Below, one piece after another: positions 27,092-36,278 of a stretch of 51,425 nt of DNA. Below the pieces are notes generated by a model that searched no databases, was not told where the DNA came from, and worked only from the letters and a program-made list of their open reading frames with translations. How positions within the stretch are numbered: position 1 is the stretch's first letter; the number at the start of each line of letters is the position of its first letter. The translations under genes were made by a program, and so were the position numbers. This stretch comes from Pseudomonadota bacterium (GTDB lineage: Bacteria > Pseudomonadota > Alphaproteobacteria > Rhizobiales > Beijerinckiaceae), in assembly GCA_021781815.1 (NCBI GenBank), contig JAJXWB010000026.1:1-51425 (forward strand). Reading direction: 5' to 3'.

Positions 27092-28093
27092 TCACATGCC
27101 CAGAAGCGCCGCGATCTCGTCGACCGCAAGAGTCGGCGCGAGCGCCCCATCGGCGACCGCGCGCTCCAGAACGGGCAGCCGCTGCCGGACTGCGGGTTCC
27201 GTGCGCAGGCGCGACAGCAACCTTTCTTCAAGCATCGACCACATCCATTTCACCTGCTGCGCGCGCCGGCGCGACGCGAACTCGCCCGAAGCCGCGGTCT
27301 TTTGGCGATGATCCGAGACGCGCGCCCACATGTCCGCAAGCCCCTCGTTGGCGAGGCCTGAAATCAGGACGACCGGCGGTTTCCAGACCGAGGACGACGG
27401 CTGGAGAATATGCAGAGCGGCGAGATATTCGGCCGCGGCCTGTTCCGCGCGGGCGCGATTGGCGCCGTCGGACTTGTTGATGGCGATCATGTCGGCGAGT
27501 TCGAGCACGCCCTTCTTGATGCCCTGCAATTCGTCGCCCGCCCCCGGCAGCATGAGCACGAGAAAGAAATCCGTCATGTCGGCGACCACGGTTTCGGACT
27601 GACCGATGCCGACCGTTTCGACCAGCACCACATCGAAACCAGCGGCCTCGCAGACGAGCATGGTCTCGCGCGTGCGCGCCGCCACGCCGCCGAGCGTGCC
27701 CGAAGATGGCGACGGCCGGATGAAGGCGTTCCGATCGACCGCCAGTCGCGCCATACGCGTCTTGTCGCCGAGGATCGAGCCGCCGGTGCGCGACGAGGAC
27801 GGGTCGACCGCGAGCACAGCGACCTTGTGGCCGGCGGCTGTGAGGTTGGAGCCGAGTGTGTCGATGGTCGTGGATTTTCCGACGCCCGGCACGCCCGTCA
27901 CGCCCACACGAATCGCCGCCCCCGTGTGCGGCAGCAGATGTTGCAACAGCGCGCCGGCCTGCGCGCGATGGTCCGCGCGGCGGCTTTCGATCAGCGTGAT
28001 TGCGCGAGCGAGCGAGGCGCGATCGCCGGACAATACGCGCGCTGCGAGATCGTCGACGGATTTTTCCGAGGCCCGCAGGGCGGTTTTGGTCAT
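27092..28093 (-). CDS. meaB: methylmalonyl-CoA mutase-associated GTPase MeaB
   Basis: 333 residues. MeaB guards and reloads the mutase by gating adenosylcobalamin transfer with GTP. The P-loop GVPGVGKST lies near residue 60; [19 protein letters not shown], the family hallmark around residues 90-110, is complete; ETVGIGQSE and NKSDG supply the switch and guanine-specificity motifs. The chaperone is coded on the strand opposite to mutB and 4.8 kb from it. It sits downstream of a thioesterase and a MetE-like gene, so it may be expressed with the transporter cluster. Confidence 0.95.
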   Translation of the reverse strand: MTKTALRASEKSVDDLAARVLSGDRASLARAITLIESRRADHRAQAGALLQHLLPHTGAAIRVGVTGVPGVGKSTTIDTLGSNLTAAGHKVAVLAVDPSSSRTGGSILGDKTRMARLAVDRNAFIRPSPSSGTLGGVAARTRETMLVCEAAGFDVVLVETVGIGQSETVVADMTDFFLVLMLPGAGDELQGIKKGVLELADMIAINKSDGANRARAEQAAAEYLAALHILQPSSSVWKPPVVLISGLANEGLADMWARVSDHRQKTAASGEFASRRRAQQVKWMWSMLEERLLSRLRTEPAVRQRLPVLERAVADGALAPTLAVDEIAALLGM

Positions 28094-28142
28094 GCCGCCT
28101 ATATAGCGGATCGACGCGCGCGCGTGAAATCCGCCTGGCCGG

Positions 28143-28544
28143 CTATTTTCGCGCGCCCGGCTCCCGCGCCGTCTTGAACACTGAGGTTCCGCGGCAAACG
28201 ATGTCGCCGTCCGCATTCGTGATTTCGGCCTCGACGAAGACGAGGGACTTGCCGGCGCGGACGACCTTGCCCTGCCCCACCAGCCGGCCGGCGGCCGGCG
28301 CCGTGAAGGCGACCTGCATATCAACGGTGACGACATTGGAGCCAACCGCCGAACGCGCGGCGCTGCCCATGCAGACATCGAGCAATGTCATCAGCAGGCC
28401 GCCGTGGGCGACGCCCATCTGGTTGCCGTGATGCGGCGCCACCGTCACTTCGAGACGCGAGCGCCCGCTGGCGCTTTCGATCGGCTCGATGCCACAATAG
28501 CCGACAAAGGGAATGTCGGCGCCGAATATGTCGGTGATTTTCAA
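28143..28544 (-). CDS. PaaI-type hotdog thioesterase
   Basis: 133 residues. The [19 protein letters not shown] segment (about 43-61) is the PaaI/hotdog signature, with Asp61 in the catalytic helix. The family hydrolyses acyl-CoA thioesters, often phenylacetyl-type. There is no ATG before the fold; I chose the TTG at 28544 because GGAG lies six bases upstream and it gives the start MKITDIFG. A longer frame to 28646 is Arg- and Pro-rich and overlaps the gene upstream. It follows the MetE-like gene in the same direction. Confidence 0.85.
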   Translation of the reverse strand: MKITDIFGADIPFVGYCGIEPIESASGRSRLEVTVAPHHGNQMGVAHGGLLMTLLDVCMGSAARSAVGSNVVTVDMQVAFTAPAAGRLVGQGKVVRAGKSLVFVEAEITNADGDIVCRGTSVFKTAREPGARK

Positions 28545-28630
28545 GTCTGGCTCCAGCGCAGCGCAGGTTCGCGCCCGTTCGGGCGCACGGGGCCGATGGC
28601 GCGGGCCCGGAGGCCCGCGGTCCGCCGCGC

Positions 28631-29734
28631 CTAGACCTGCCCCCACACCTCACGCGCGATTTCGACGATCATTTCGAGCTTGCGCCATTGTTCGTCCTCG
28701 GCGAGCGTGTTGCCTTCTTCCGTGGACGCAAAGCCGCACTGCGCCGACAAGCACAATTGTTCGATCGGCGCGAATTTCGCGGCTTCGTCGATGCGGCGCT
28801 TGATGTCGTCCTTCTTTTCGAGCGCGCCAGTCTTGGAGGTGACGAGGCCAAGCACGACCGCCTTGCCCTTCGGCAGAAAACGCAGTGGCTCGAAACCGCC
28901 GGCGCGATCCGTATCCCATTCCATGAAATAGGCGTCGACGCCGACTTCGTTGAACAGGAGGTCGGCGATCGGCTCGTAGCCGCCGGAGGCGACGAAGGTC
29001 GAGCGAAAATTGCCGCGACACAGGTGCATCGAAACCGTCATGCCCTTCGGCTTCGATTCCAGCGCCTTGTTGATCATGCCGGCGTAGATGTGCGGCTGCT
29101 TCTCCGGATCGTCGCCGCGATCCTTCAGCATCTCGCGTTGCCCCGGATCGCAGAGATAGGCGAAGCTCACGTCGTCGAGTTGCAGATACGTACAGCCGGC
29201 GTCGCCAAACGCGGCGATGGCCTTGCCATAGGCGGCGCCGAGGTCGTGATAGAAATCGTTCATATCGGGATAGACGCCCATGTTGATGAGCTTGCGACCG
29301 CCGCGATAGTGCAGCATCGACGGAGAAGGAATCGTCTGTTTCGCCGTCTTCTTCGTATTCGCCTTCAGGAACTTGAAGTGGTCAACGAAAGGATGGCCCG
29401 AAAAGCCGATCTTGCTCATGACGTGCGGCGCCTCCGCCTTGGTCTGCACGCCCGCGAACTGAATGCCGTGGTCGACCGCGACCTTCTCGACGCCATCGAG
29501 ATTCCACAGGAAATCATAGTGCCACCAGGATCGACGGTACTCGCCGTCGGTAATGCCTTCCAGCCCGATCGATTCCTGTTTCGCAATGAGCTTCCTGATC
29601 TCCGCGTCCTCGATTCCGGTCAACTCGGCTGCGGATATTTCGCCCTTCGCGCGTTTCTCACGCGCCTGCTTGAGCGGCGCGGAACGCAGGAGCGAGCCGA
29701 CCTGATCGGCGCGGAACGGGGGACGTATCGACAT
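28631..29734 (-). CDS. cobalamin-independent methionine-synthase-II-like (MetE C-terminal) methyltransferase
   Basis: 367 residues, corresponding to the catalytic C-terminal barrel of MetE alone. Zinc ligands appear as MHLCRGNF (His and Cys) and SAQCGF near residue 335; DGEYRR and LQLDD are also family blocks. The N-terminal substrate domain of full MetE is absent. Such short proteins include core-MetE enzymes that use small methyl donors and the epoxyalkane:coenzyme M transferase group, so both donor and acceptor are open. It lies 22 bases after livF, which suggests that the transporter may import its substrate. Confidence 0.85.
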   Translation of the reverse strand: MSIRPPFRADQVGSLLRSAPLKQAREKRAKGEISAAELTGIEDAEIRKLIAKQESIGLEGITDGEYRRSWWHYDFLWNLDGVEKVAVDHGIQFAGVQTKAEAPHVMSKIGFSGHPFVDHFKFLKANTKKTAKQTIPSPSMLHYRGGRKLINMGVYPDMNDFYHDLGAAYGKAIAAFGDAGCTYLQLDDVSFAYLCDPGQREMLKDRGDDPEKQPHIYAGMINKALESKPKGMTVSMHLCRGNFRSTFVASGGYEPIADLLFNEVGVDAYFMEWDTDRAGGFEPLRFLPKGKAVVLGLVTSKTGALEKKDDIKRRIDEAAKFAPIEQLCLSAQCGFASTEEGNTLAEDEQWRKLEMIVEIAREVWGQV

Positions 29735-29756
29735 GAGAGTTCCTTCCGGGTGAACG

Positions 29757-30467
29757 TTATTTCTTTTCGGCGACGGCCAGCAGACTTGCAAGCGCCTCCT
29801 TGTCCTCCAGCAGCGTCGCGCTCGCGCCGCTCCAGGCGACTGCGCCGCGCTCCAGAATGACGGCGCGATCCGTCAACGGCAAAATCTTTCGCGCGCTTTG
29901 CTCGACGAGGATAACCGACATTTTTTCCGCCTTGATGATGGCGCGCAGCGCCGCCAGCAGTTCGTCGACGATGATCGGCGCGAGACCTTCGAGCGGTTCG
30001 TCGAGCAGCAGGATCTGCGGATTGAGCACGAGCGCGCGGCCGACCGCGAGCATCTGCTGCTCGCCGCCGGACAATTGATTGCCCATGTTGTCCCGACGTT
30101 CGCGCAAGCGCGGAAACATGTCGTAGATGCGCGCGACATCGAACTTGCCGGGCCGCGCGATTGCGGTGAGGTTCTCCTCGACCGTGAGCGATCTGAAGAT
30201 GTTGCGCTCCTGCGGCACCCAGCCGACTCCGCCGTTGGCGCGCTGGTCGGGCCTGAGCGCCGTGATGTCGCGCCCGCCGAGAACAATTGTGCCGGCGCGC
30301 TGGCGCGTCAGCCCGACGATGGTGTTGAGCAATGTCGTCTTGCCGGCGCCATTGCGGCCGAGCAGAGCGAACGCCTCGCCGTGCCCGACCTGCAGCGCGA
30401 GATTGGACAGGACGATGGCCTCGCCATAGCCTGCGGTCAGACCCTCGATGCGCAGGAGATCGGTCAT
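29757..30467 (-). CDS. livF: branched-chain amino-acid-type ABC transporter, ATP-binding protein LivF
   Basis: 236 residues. Walker A GRNGAGKT at 37-44, signature LSGGEQQMLAVGRAL near 135 and Walker B LLLDEPLEGLAP place it in the LivF group. With LivG it powers HAAT-family uptake of leucine-type or amide and urea-like substrates. Its ATG overlaps the livG stop by four bases. The last gene of the five-gene transporter. Confidence 0.93.
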   Translation of the reverse strand: MTDLLRIEGLTAGYGEAIVLSNLALQVGHGEAFALLGRNGAGKTTLLNTIVGLTRQRAGTIVLGGRDITALRPDQRANGGVGWVPQERNIFRSLTVEENLTAIARPGKFDVARIYDMFPRLRERRDNMGNQLSGGEQQMLAVGRALVLNPQILLLDEPLEGLAPIIVDELLAALRAIIKAEKMSVILVEQSARKILPLTDRAVILERGAVAWSGASATLLEDKEALASLLAVAEKK

Positions 30468-31249
30468 GCCGTTTTCCCCGTCGCCGGCTCGATATGATGA
30501 TCGATCTCGCTCTCGCCCAGATAGACCTGCCGCACGCGCGGATCGCGCGCGACCTCCGACGCCGTCCCCTCGACGAACAGCGCCCCTCCGACGAGAACGG
30601 AAATCGTTCTGGCGAAACGGAAGACGAGATCCATATCGTGCTCGATCAAAACCAGCGCCATCTCCGCCGGCAACGCCGCGACGATATCGAGGATTTGTTC
30701 GCGCTCGCCTTCCGGCACGCCGGCAGCCGGTTCGTCGAGCAACAGCACCTTCGGTTTCGGCGCAACCGCGATGGCGATTTCGAGCAGGCGCTGCTTACCA
30801 TAGGGGAGGGAGCCAACACGTTCCTCCATCACGTCGCCGAGGCCGAGTCGTTCGAGCGTGGAGACGGCTTCATCGACCACGGCGCGGCTGGTGCCGACGC
30901 GCCGCCAGAACTGAGCCCCTTCGCCATGCGCCTCGGACAGGGCGAGCCCTATCGTTTCGAGCGGCGTGAATTCGGCAAAGAGCTGATTGATCTGGAAGGT
31001 GCGCGACAAGCCTGCGCGCGCTCGCATGTGCGCCGGCCATGTCGTCACGTCCCTGCCGCCGAGAAAGACACGGCCCGACGTCGGCGCCAGCACGCCAGAG
31101 AGGAGGTTGACGAAAGTGGTCTTGCCCGCGCCGTTGGGGCCGATGAGCGCATGGCGCGCGCCGGCAGGCAAAGAGAACGTCACATTGTTGGTGGCCGTGA
31201 GACCTCCGAAACGCCGCACGAGATGCTCTGTCGCCAGCACCGCGGTCAT
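30464..31249 (-). CDS. livG: branched-chain amino-acid-type ABC transporter, ATP-binding protein LivG
   Basis: 261 residues. Walker A GPNGAGKT at 37-44; the signature has the LivG-typical form LPYGKQRLLEIA; Walker B is LLLDEPAAGV. It forms the ATPase pair with LivF at the cytoplasmic side. The ATG at 31249 overlaps the livM stop by four bases and gives the standard short N-terminus; the open frame upstream lies inside livM. Confidence 0.93.
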   Translation of the reverse strand: MTAVLATEHLVRRFGGLTATNNVTFSLPAGARHALIGPNGAGKTTFVNLLSGVLAPTSGRVFLGGRDVTTWPAHMRARAGLSRTFQINQLFAEFTPLETIGLALSEAHGEGAQFWRRVGTSRAVVDEAVSTLERLGLGDVMEERVGSLPYGKQRLLEIAIAVAPKPKVLLLDEPAAGVPEGEREQILDIVAALPAEMALVLIEHDMDLVFRFARTISVLVGGALFVEGTASEVARDPRVRQVYLGESEIDHHIEPATGKTA

Positions 31250-32280
31250 GGCCGACCTCCCACGCGCTGCAGCCGCGCATAAAAGGCGCCGAGCAACCCC
31301 ATGACGCCGCCACGGACGAAGAGCACGAGCAGCACAAGCACCAGCCCGAGCCAGAATTCCCAATATTGCGGCGTGGCCGCCGCAAGCACGTCGTACATGG
31401 CCTTGAATGCGGCGGCGCCGACGACGGCGCCGTAGAGCGTGCCGACCCCGCCAAACACCACGATCAGCATGACGTCGGCGGAACGGTGAAAGTCCAGCAC
31501 GTCCAGCGAAACGAAAGCCGTTGTCTGCGCGAGCAGCGCGCCGGCGACGCCAGCGTAGGCCGCTCCCAGCGTATAGGCCCCGTTGAGGCGGCGGTTGACG
31601 GGAATTCCGATCGCGCCGGCCCGCAACGAATTGCCTTTGATGGCGCGCAACGAAATGCCAAAGGGCGAATGAACGATCTTTCGCGCAAAGACGAAAAGAA
31701 CCATGAGGACGGTAAGCGAATAGAGGTAGGCGTTGCGCCCGTAGAGATCGAATTCAAACATGCCCAGGATATTCGCGGGCGCGACGCCCTGCAGCCCATC
31801 GGCGCCGCCGGTGAGCCAGGCCATACGATTGGCGATCTCCTGGAAGATCAGAGCAACGCCGAGCGTCACCATCAACCGCGTGAGATCGCTGCCGCGCAGC
31901 ACAAGAAAGCTCGTGACGTAACCGACCGCGGCACAGACAAGCGCCGCAAAGAGCAGCCCGAGCGTCGGATCGCTGAGCGGCGCCGCGCCCGCGCCGGCCT
32001 TCGCCAGCAGTCCGGCGGCATAGGCGCCCAGTCCGAAGAACGCGCCGTGACCGAGCGAGACGATGCCGGCGTATCCAAGCACGAGATCGAGCGAGAGGGC
32101 GAACAGCGCGAGAATGGCGACCTCGTTGAAGAGGAGCGCGCGACTTGGAAACAGGAAGGCCAGAGCGAAGGCCCCGATCCACAACGCGACCTCCGGCCCG
32201 CGCCAACGCGCGCGCTCCGCGAAATAGATCATGGCGCGGTCGGTTCCGCTGCGCGAATCAGTGGCCGTCGCGTCGGTCAT
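31246..32280 (-). CDS. livM: branched-chain amino-acid-type ABC transporter, permease LivM
   Basis: 344 residues with about ten membrane helices. The family blocks GYAGIVSLGHGAFFGLGAYAAG (within residues 65-90) and the cytoplasmic EAA-like loop FGISLRAIKGN near 210 are plain. I preferred the ATG at 32280, which follows a GAGGCG box just after the livH stop, over one 18 bases upstream inside livH. Forms the membrane channel with LivH. Confidence 0.92.
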   Translation of the reverse strand: MTDATATDSRSGTDRAMIYFAERARWRGPEVALWIGAFALAFLFPSRALLFNEVAILALFALSLDLVLGYAGIVSLGHGAFFGLGAYAAGLLAKAGAGAAPLSDPTLGLLFAALVCAAVGYVTSFLVLRGSDLTRLMVTLGVALIFQEIANRMAWLTGGADGLQGVAPANILGMFEFDLYGRNAYLYSLTVLMVLFVFARKIVHSPFGISLRAIKGNSLRAGAIGIPVNRRLNGAYTLGAAYAGVAGALLAQTTAFVSLDVLDFHRSADVMLIVVFGGVGTLYGAVVGAAAFKAMYDVLAAATPQYWEFWLGLVLVLLVLFVRGGVMGLLGAFYARLQRVGGRP

Positions 32281-32287
32281 CGCCGCC

Positions 32288-33169
32288 TCACTTGCCAACC
32301 GCGCGGCCGAACAGACCCTGCGGTCTGAAAATCAGCACGAGCACCATGATCGTGTAGATGACAAAGCCCCCGATCTCGATCCGGTGACCGCCGATTTCAG
32401 GCGTATAGTATTTGCCGGCGACATCTGCGACGCCAAGCAGGATCGACGCGAGGAACGGTCCGGTGATCGTGCTCGTGCCGCCCACCGCGATCACGATCAG
32501 AAAATAGATCATGAACTTCAGCGGGAATTGCGGATCAATGCTGAAAATCGCGCTCCCCAGCGCGCCGCCGAAGCCAGCGAGGCCCGAACCGAAAGCGAAG
32601 GTGAGCGCAAAAATCGCAGTGACGTCTATGCCGAGCCCGCGCGCGACGCGGGAATCGTCGACCGCCGCGCGCAGGCGCGAGCCAAAACGTGTCTTCGACA
32701 GACCGAGTTGCAGGGCGATCGTCAAAAGCGCGCAGACCGCGATGACGAAAATCCGATATTTGTTGAGGGAGACGATCCCGAGTTCGAAATTGCCTTCGAG
32801 CGCCTTCGGCACATCGACGATCTGCGGACTGGCTCCCATGAAATAGTCGACCGTCGCCATCGCCATGAAGGTGAGACCGATCGTGAACAGCACCTGCTCG
32901 AGATGGGTCTTGTCATAGAGGCGCACATAGAGCGTGCGCTCCAGCAGCGCGCCGACCGCGGCGGTCAGCACGAAGGCCGCCGGCAGGCTCCAGAACAACG
33001 ACAGACCATATCTCTGCATCATGACGACGGCGACATAACCGCCGGCCATGGCGAAGGCGCCATGCGCGAGATTGATGAAATTCATCAATCCGAGCGTGAC
33101 AGAGAGGCCCACGGCGAGCACGAACAGCAACATGCCGTAAGCGAGCCCGTCGAACAGGATCGTGAGCAC
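32288..33169 (-). CDS. livH: branched-chain amino-acid-type ABC transporter, permease LivH
   Basis: 293 residues, eight or so membrane helices. GLSVTLGLMNFINLAHGAF at residues about 22-40 is the LivH signature, and the loop GSRLRAAVDDSRVARGLGID near 175-195 contacts the ATPases. It is 58 bases downstream of the substrate-binding protein gene and is followed by livM after seven bases. Confidence 0.93.
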   Translation of the reverse strand: MLTILFDGLAYGMLLFVLAVGLSVTLGLMNFINLAHGAFAMAGGYVAVVMMQRYGLSLFWSLPAAFVLTAAVGALLERTLYVRLYDKTHLEQVLFTIGLTFMAMATVDYFMGASPQIVDVPKALEGNFELGIVSLNKYRIFVIAVCALLTIALQLGLSKTRFGSRLRAAVDDSRVARGLGIDVTAIFALTFAFGSGLAGFGGALGSAIFSIDPQFPLKFMIYFLIVIAVGGTSTITGPFLASILLGVADVAGKYYTPEIGGHRIEIGGFVIYTIMVLVLIFRPQGLFGRAVGK

Positions 33170-33227
33170 GCATTTTCTCCAAATGACGGAACGCGCGCAG
33201 GCGCGTCCCGTTCAGGTCCATTGGCGA

Positions 33228-34421
33228 TTACTTGCCAGCCTTGGCCGCCTTGACCGGATCCTTGACCGCGGGCACGGTCTCGAATTCGATGTTATAGAGC
33301 TGCCCGTCCCGACGCTCGACCTTGCGAATGTAGACGTTCTGCACGATGTCGCGCGTTTGCGGATCAATCGAGATCGGTCCGCGCGGGCTCATCCAGGCCA
33401 TGCCCTTCATCGCGTCGACGAGCTTGGCTCCGTCGGTGTCGCCCTTCGTCTTTTCAAGGGCGGCATAGAACAGGGCCATGCCGTCATAACCGCCGAGCGC
33501 CATGAAATTTGGCCGCATGGTCGGATTGGCTTTTTCGAAGGCGGCGACGAAGGCCTTGTTTTCCGGCGAATTGTGCGCGGTTGAATACATCATCGACGTG
33601 ATCATGCCGAGCACGCTGTCGCCCATGCCGTTGAGCTGCTCGTCGTCCGTCACGTCGCCGGTCGCGATCACCTTGATGTTGTCCTTGGCGAATTCGCGCT
33701 CGGCGACCTGCTTCATCAATTGCGCGCCCTGGCCGGACGGCACGAACAGGAAGAGCGCGTCGGGCTTCAGGTCTTTCGCCTTTTGCAGGAACGGCGCGAA
33801 TTCCGGGTTCTTCAGAGGCGCGCGCAAACTGTCGAGCACCTGGCCGCCGCCGGCCTTGATCTTCTCGACGAACGCCTTTTCCGCATCGATGCCCGGACCG
33901 TAGTCGGCGACAAGGGTCACAACCTTCTTGATGCCGTTATTCAAGGCCCAGTCCGCAAGCGGAACCGTGTCCTGCGCCAGCGTGAAACTCGTGCGCACGA
34001 TGAAGGGCGAGGCCTCGGTGATGATCGAGGTGCCGGCCGCCATGACGATTTCCGGAATCTTCGCCTGCGTGGCGATAGGGGCCGCGGCGAGCGCAAGCGG
34101 AGTGAGGCCGAAGCCGGCGATGGCGGCGACGTGATCGTTGACGACAAGTTCCTGCGCGAGACGCTTCGTGATGTCGGCGACGCCGGTGTCGTCCTTGAAA
34201 ATCACCTCGACCTTCTTGCCGCCGGCCTTGTCGCCTTTCTGCGCCTGGAACAGCTTGATCGCCGCTTCAATCTCGCGGCCGGTGGAAGCGGAGGGGCCGG
34301 TCATCGGCACGATGACTCCGATCTTGACCACATCCTCCGCGCGAACCGCGACGGGAGTCAAAACGCAGGCCGCCACCGCGAACGCGCCGAGCGCCTGTCT
34401 GCGAGTGAGAATTTCAAACAT
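33228..34421 (-). CDS. ABC transporter substrate-binding protein, LivK/amide-binding type
   Basis: 397 residues. An export signal (residues 1-27, ending AVRAED) with a possible Tat-like RRQALGAF start leads into a type-I periplasmic-binding fold: KIGVIVPMTGPSASTG at about 31-46 is the family opening. It is the first gene of the transporter cluster, with GGAGG five bases before the ATG and a good promoter 49 bases upstream. The ligand is not evident; several members bind aromatic acids, amides or urea rather than leucine. The nearby thioesterase and MetE-like enzyme suggest a non-leucine substrate. Confidence 0.9.
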   Translation of the reverse strand: MFEILTRRQALGAFAVAACVLTPVAVRAEDVVKIGVIVPMTGPSASTGREIEAAIKLFQAQKGDKAGGKKVEVIFKDDTGVADITKRLAQELVVNDHVAAIAGFGLTPLALAAAPIATQAKIPEIVMAAGTSIITEASPFIVRTSFTLAQDTVPLADWALNNGIKKVVTLVADYGPGIDAEKAFVEKIKAGGGQVLDSLRAPLKNPEFAPFLQKAKDLKPDALFLFVPSGQGAQLMKQVAEREFAKDNIKVIATGDVTDDEQLNGMGDSVLGMITSMMYSTAHNSPENKAFVAAFEKANPTMRPNFMALGGYDGMALFYAALEKTKGDTDGAKLVDAMKGMAWMSPRGPISIDPQTRDIVQNVYIRKVERRDGQLYNIEFETVPAVKDPVKAAKAGK

Positions 34422-34469
34422 GCATTCCTCCACTTCCCTCTGTCGCACGCTCGTGTCGGCGGCGCGGCG

Positions 34470-34497
34470 ATCATATCCCCAATAGTCAGACTGTCAG
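34470..34497 (-). promoter_or_regulatory. predicted promoter of the transporter cluster
   Basis: Read on the minus strand, CTGACA (34497-34492) and TATGAT (34475-34470) each match five of six consensus bases and are 16 bases apart. The -10 box lies 49 bases before the substrate-binding protein ATG, leaving a short leader with a GGAGG site. Confidence 0.5.
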
Positions 34498-34636
34498 CGC
34501 CGTCCGATCAAGGCTTTGACGCAACATGGGCTTACCAGCGCGGAAAGAAGCCGTCATTTTGTTTTTCCGGCGGCGCTATTCGCTTTTGTTATTCGGCCGA
34601 GGGGATGCCCGGACAAGGCGATTCGGGCGCGGCCGC

Positions 34637-34681
34637 TTGACTCTTCGAAGCGATCGCTCAATTATGGAACATAACATGAAC
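34637..34681 (+). promoter_or_regulatory. SOS (LexA) box overlapping a sigma-70-type promoter
   Basis: GAAC at 34667-34670 and GAAC at 34678-34681 are separated by exactly seven bases, the direct-repeat LexA operator of Alphaproteobacteria (GAAC-N7-GAAC or its complement). TTGACT (34637-34642) and AATTAT (34660-34665) are 17 bases apart, so the box covers the predicted start of transcription, the usual place for repression. Confidence 0.65.
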
Positions 34682-34840
34682 GCGCGCGAGGCTTACCCGA
34701 TGTCGCCCGACGGCAGTTCGGAACGGATCGCCTTTTTGCGGCGCGAGATCGCCCGCATCAAGCGCCGCAACGGCATGGCGGACGCGACGGCGCCGCGTCA
34801 AACAGAATGCGTCCGGTCTCCCGAATGGACCGGAGCCTGA
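34676..34840 (+). CDS. short SOS-controlled ORF, possible imuA remnant, 54 aa
   Basis: The ATG at 34676 lies inside the LexA box and about four bases after the predicted transcription start, so the mRNA could be leaderless; an ATG at 34664 is the alternative. Residues about 17-31, ERIAFLRREIARIKR, resemble the first helix of ImuA proteins (LR-x-x-IARIE), whose genes carry the same box in this class. ImuA is normally over 200 residues; here a stop follows 23 residues later and no ImuA core or imuB/dnaE2 follows. Either a decayed imuA or a short SOS peptide. Confidence 0.45.
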   Translation: MNAREAYPMSPDGSSERIAFLRREIARIKRRNGMADATAPRQTECVRSPEWTGA

Positions 34841-34947
34841 AGCGAAGACCACGCCGCGCGGGCGTAACTTTCAGCAGGCCGCTCCGGGTTGGACATTGAC
34901 AAGCGTAACCGCAATGGACTGGATGGGCACAGCATCCGGGAGAAGAC

Positions 34948-35865
34948 ATGAGCGCCGCCGACGACGCTGAAAAACTCATCCATTCCACCGCCTTCGACGT
35001 CGAGACGGATCAGGTCCGGCAGATATCGCCGCTGGTGCGCCGGCTCGTCGAGAACAATCCGGGGCCGTTCACGTTCACCGGCACCTGCACCTATATCATC
35101 GGGCGCGGCGACGTCGCCGTCATCGACCCCGGTCGCGAAAACGAAGCGCATACCGATGCGATCATCGCCTCGCTGAAAGGCGAGCGCATCGCGCAGATCG
35201 TCGTCACCCACACGCACAAGGATCATTCGCCCGGCGCGCGTCTCCTGGCCGAGCGCACGGGCGCGCCGGTCGTGGGCTGTGCGCCCTTCGTCGCGAAGGG
35301 CGGGCCTGAAACCGGCCTCGATTCCGCGCACGATCTTGCATATGCGCCAGCCCGCGTGCTGCGCGACGGCGACGCGATCGAGGGAGACGGCTACTCGCTG
35401 GTCGCAATCGAGACACCCGGCCACGCCAGCAATCACCTGTGCTTTGCGCTGCCGCAGGAGCGCGCGCTGTTCTCCGGCGATCACGTGATGGCCTGGTCGA
35501 CGTCGATCGTCGCGCCGCCGGACGGCAACATGACCGACTACATGGCCTCGCTCGACAAGCTGCGCGAACACGATCATGCGCTGTTCTGGCCGGGACACGG
35601 CGGCCCCGTCGCCGAGCCGCAGCGATACATGCGCGCGCTTTCGCATCATCGACGGCAGCGCGAAGCGGCGATCGTGCGCCGTCTCGACGCCGGCGACCAA
35701 ACCATCCCCGACATGGTCGCGCGCATCTACGAGAATCTCGATCCGCGCCTCGTCAACGCCGCGGCGCTCAGCGTGCTCGCGCATATGGAAGATCTGGTCA
35801 CGCGCGGAATCGCCGTAGCCGAGGGCCCGGTCACGGTCGCCGGACGATATCGGCGCGCCAGCTAG
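34948..35865 (+). CDS. MBL-fold metallo-hydrolase, LACTB2/glyoxalase-II-like
   Basis: 305 residues. The metal-binding motif THTHKDHSPGA (HxHxDH) is near residue 90, with the further ligands in TPGHAS and SGDHVMAW, and a later His in FWPGHGG. A C-terminal helical domain from about residue 235 is wing-like (HLE-type helices with LAHMEDLVTRGIA), as in LACTB2 endoribonuclease-like proteins. The substrate might be RNA or a thioester. GGGAGA lies four bases before the ATG. It is downstream of the SOS promoter by 108 bases after a small ORF and could be co-transcribed. Confidence 0.88.
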   Translation: MSAADDAEKLIHSTAFDVETDQVRQISPLVRRLVENNPGPFTFTGTCTYIIGRGDVAVIDPGRENEAHTDAIIASLKGERIAQIVVTHTHKDHSPGARLLAERTGAPVVGCAPFVAKGGPETGLDSAHDLAYAPARVLRDGDAIEGDGYSLVAIETPGHASNHLCFALPQERALFSGDHVMAWSTSIVAPPDGNMTDYMASLDKLREHDHALFWPGHGGPVAEPQRYMRALSHHRRQREAAIVRRLDAGDQTIPDMVARIYENLDPRLVNAAALSVLAHMEDLVTRGIAVAEGPVTVAGRYRRAS

Positions 35866-35874
35866 AGCGGCCGA

Positions 35875-36255
35875 TCAACGATCGTTCAGCGAGTTCAGAA
35901 ATTTGATGCGCGTCTCGATCACGTCGGCGCGGCAGGACGGATAGGTCAGCGCCTGTCCTTCCCGGCCATAATCGCCGCCGACATAGATCATGCAGGACTT
36001 TTCCTTGTAGACGTTCCAGGCGCGCTGTTCCGCGCGCAGCGTTTGCTTCGCGCCGTCGGTCGGCATCGCGCCCATCGCGGTTTTCCAGGCGGCGTTGAGC
36101 CTTTCGTCGGCGCGCCGAAGCATGGCGCCGCCGCAGTCGCTCCACGCCGCGTTCGTGCCGTCGGACCTGTCGAGGCATGTCTTGTATTCGGAATCGGAGG
36201 CCGCCGCCGGCCCGCCCACGGTCGCCAGCGCGATCAGGCAAAGAACGAACCGCAT
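35875..36255 (-). CDS. LprI-type (DUF1311) secreted protein
   Basis: 126 residues. The signal peptide MRFVLCLIALATVGGPAAA is followed by a DUF1311/LprI domain: CLDRSDGTNAAWSDC, then LNAAWK, RAEQRAWNVYKEKSC and a final Cys near residue 107, giving the family's disulphide pattern. Relatives inhibit host lysozyme or are of unknown periplasmic role. I started at 36255, which has GGAG upstream and a normal signal peptide; an ATG at 36282 overlaps the previous gene's stop but would put two Glu in the signal. Confidence 0.85.
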   Translation of the reverse strand: MRFVLCLIALATVGGPAAASDSEYKTCLDRSDGTNAAWSDCGGAMLRRADERLNAAWKTAMGAMPTDGAKQTLRAEQRAWNVYKEKSCMIYVGGDYGREGQALTYPSCRADVIETRIKFLNSLNDR

Positions 36256-36278
36256 CGTCTGCTCCTCGATGGCCCGCG

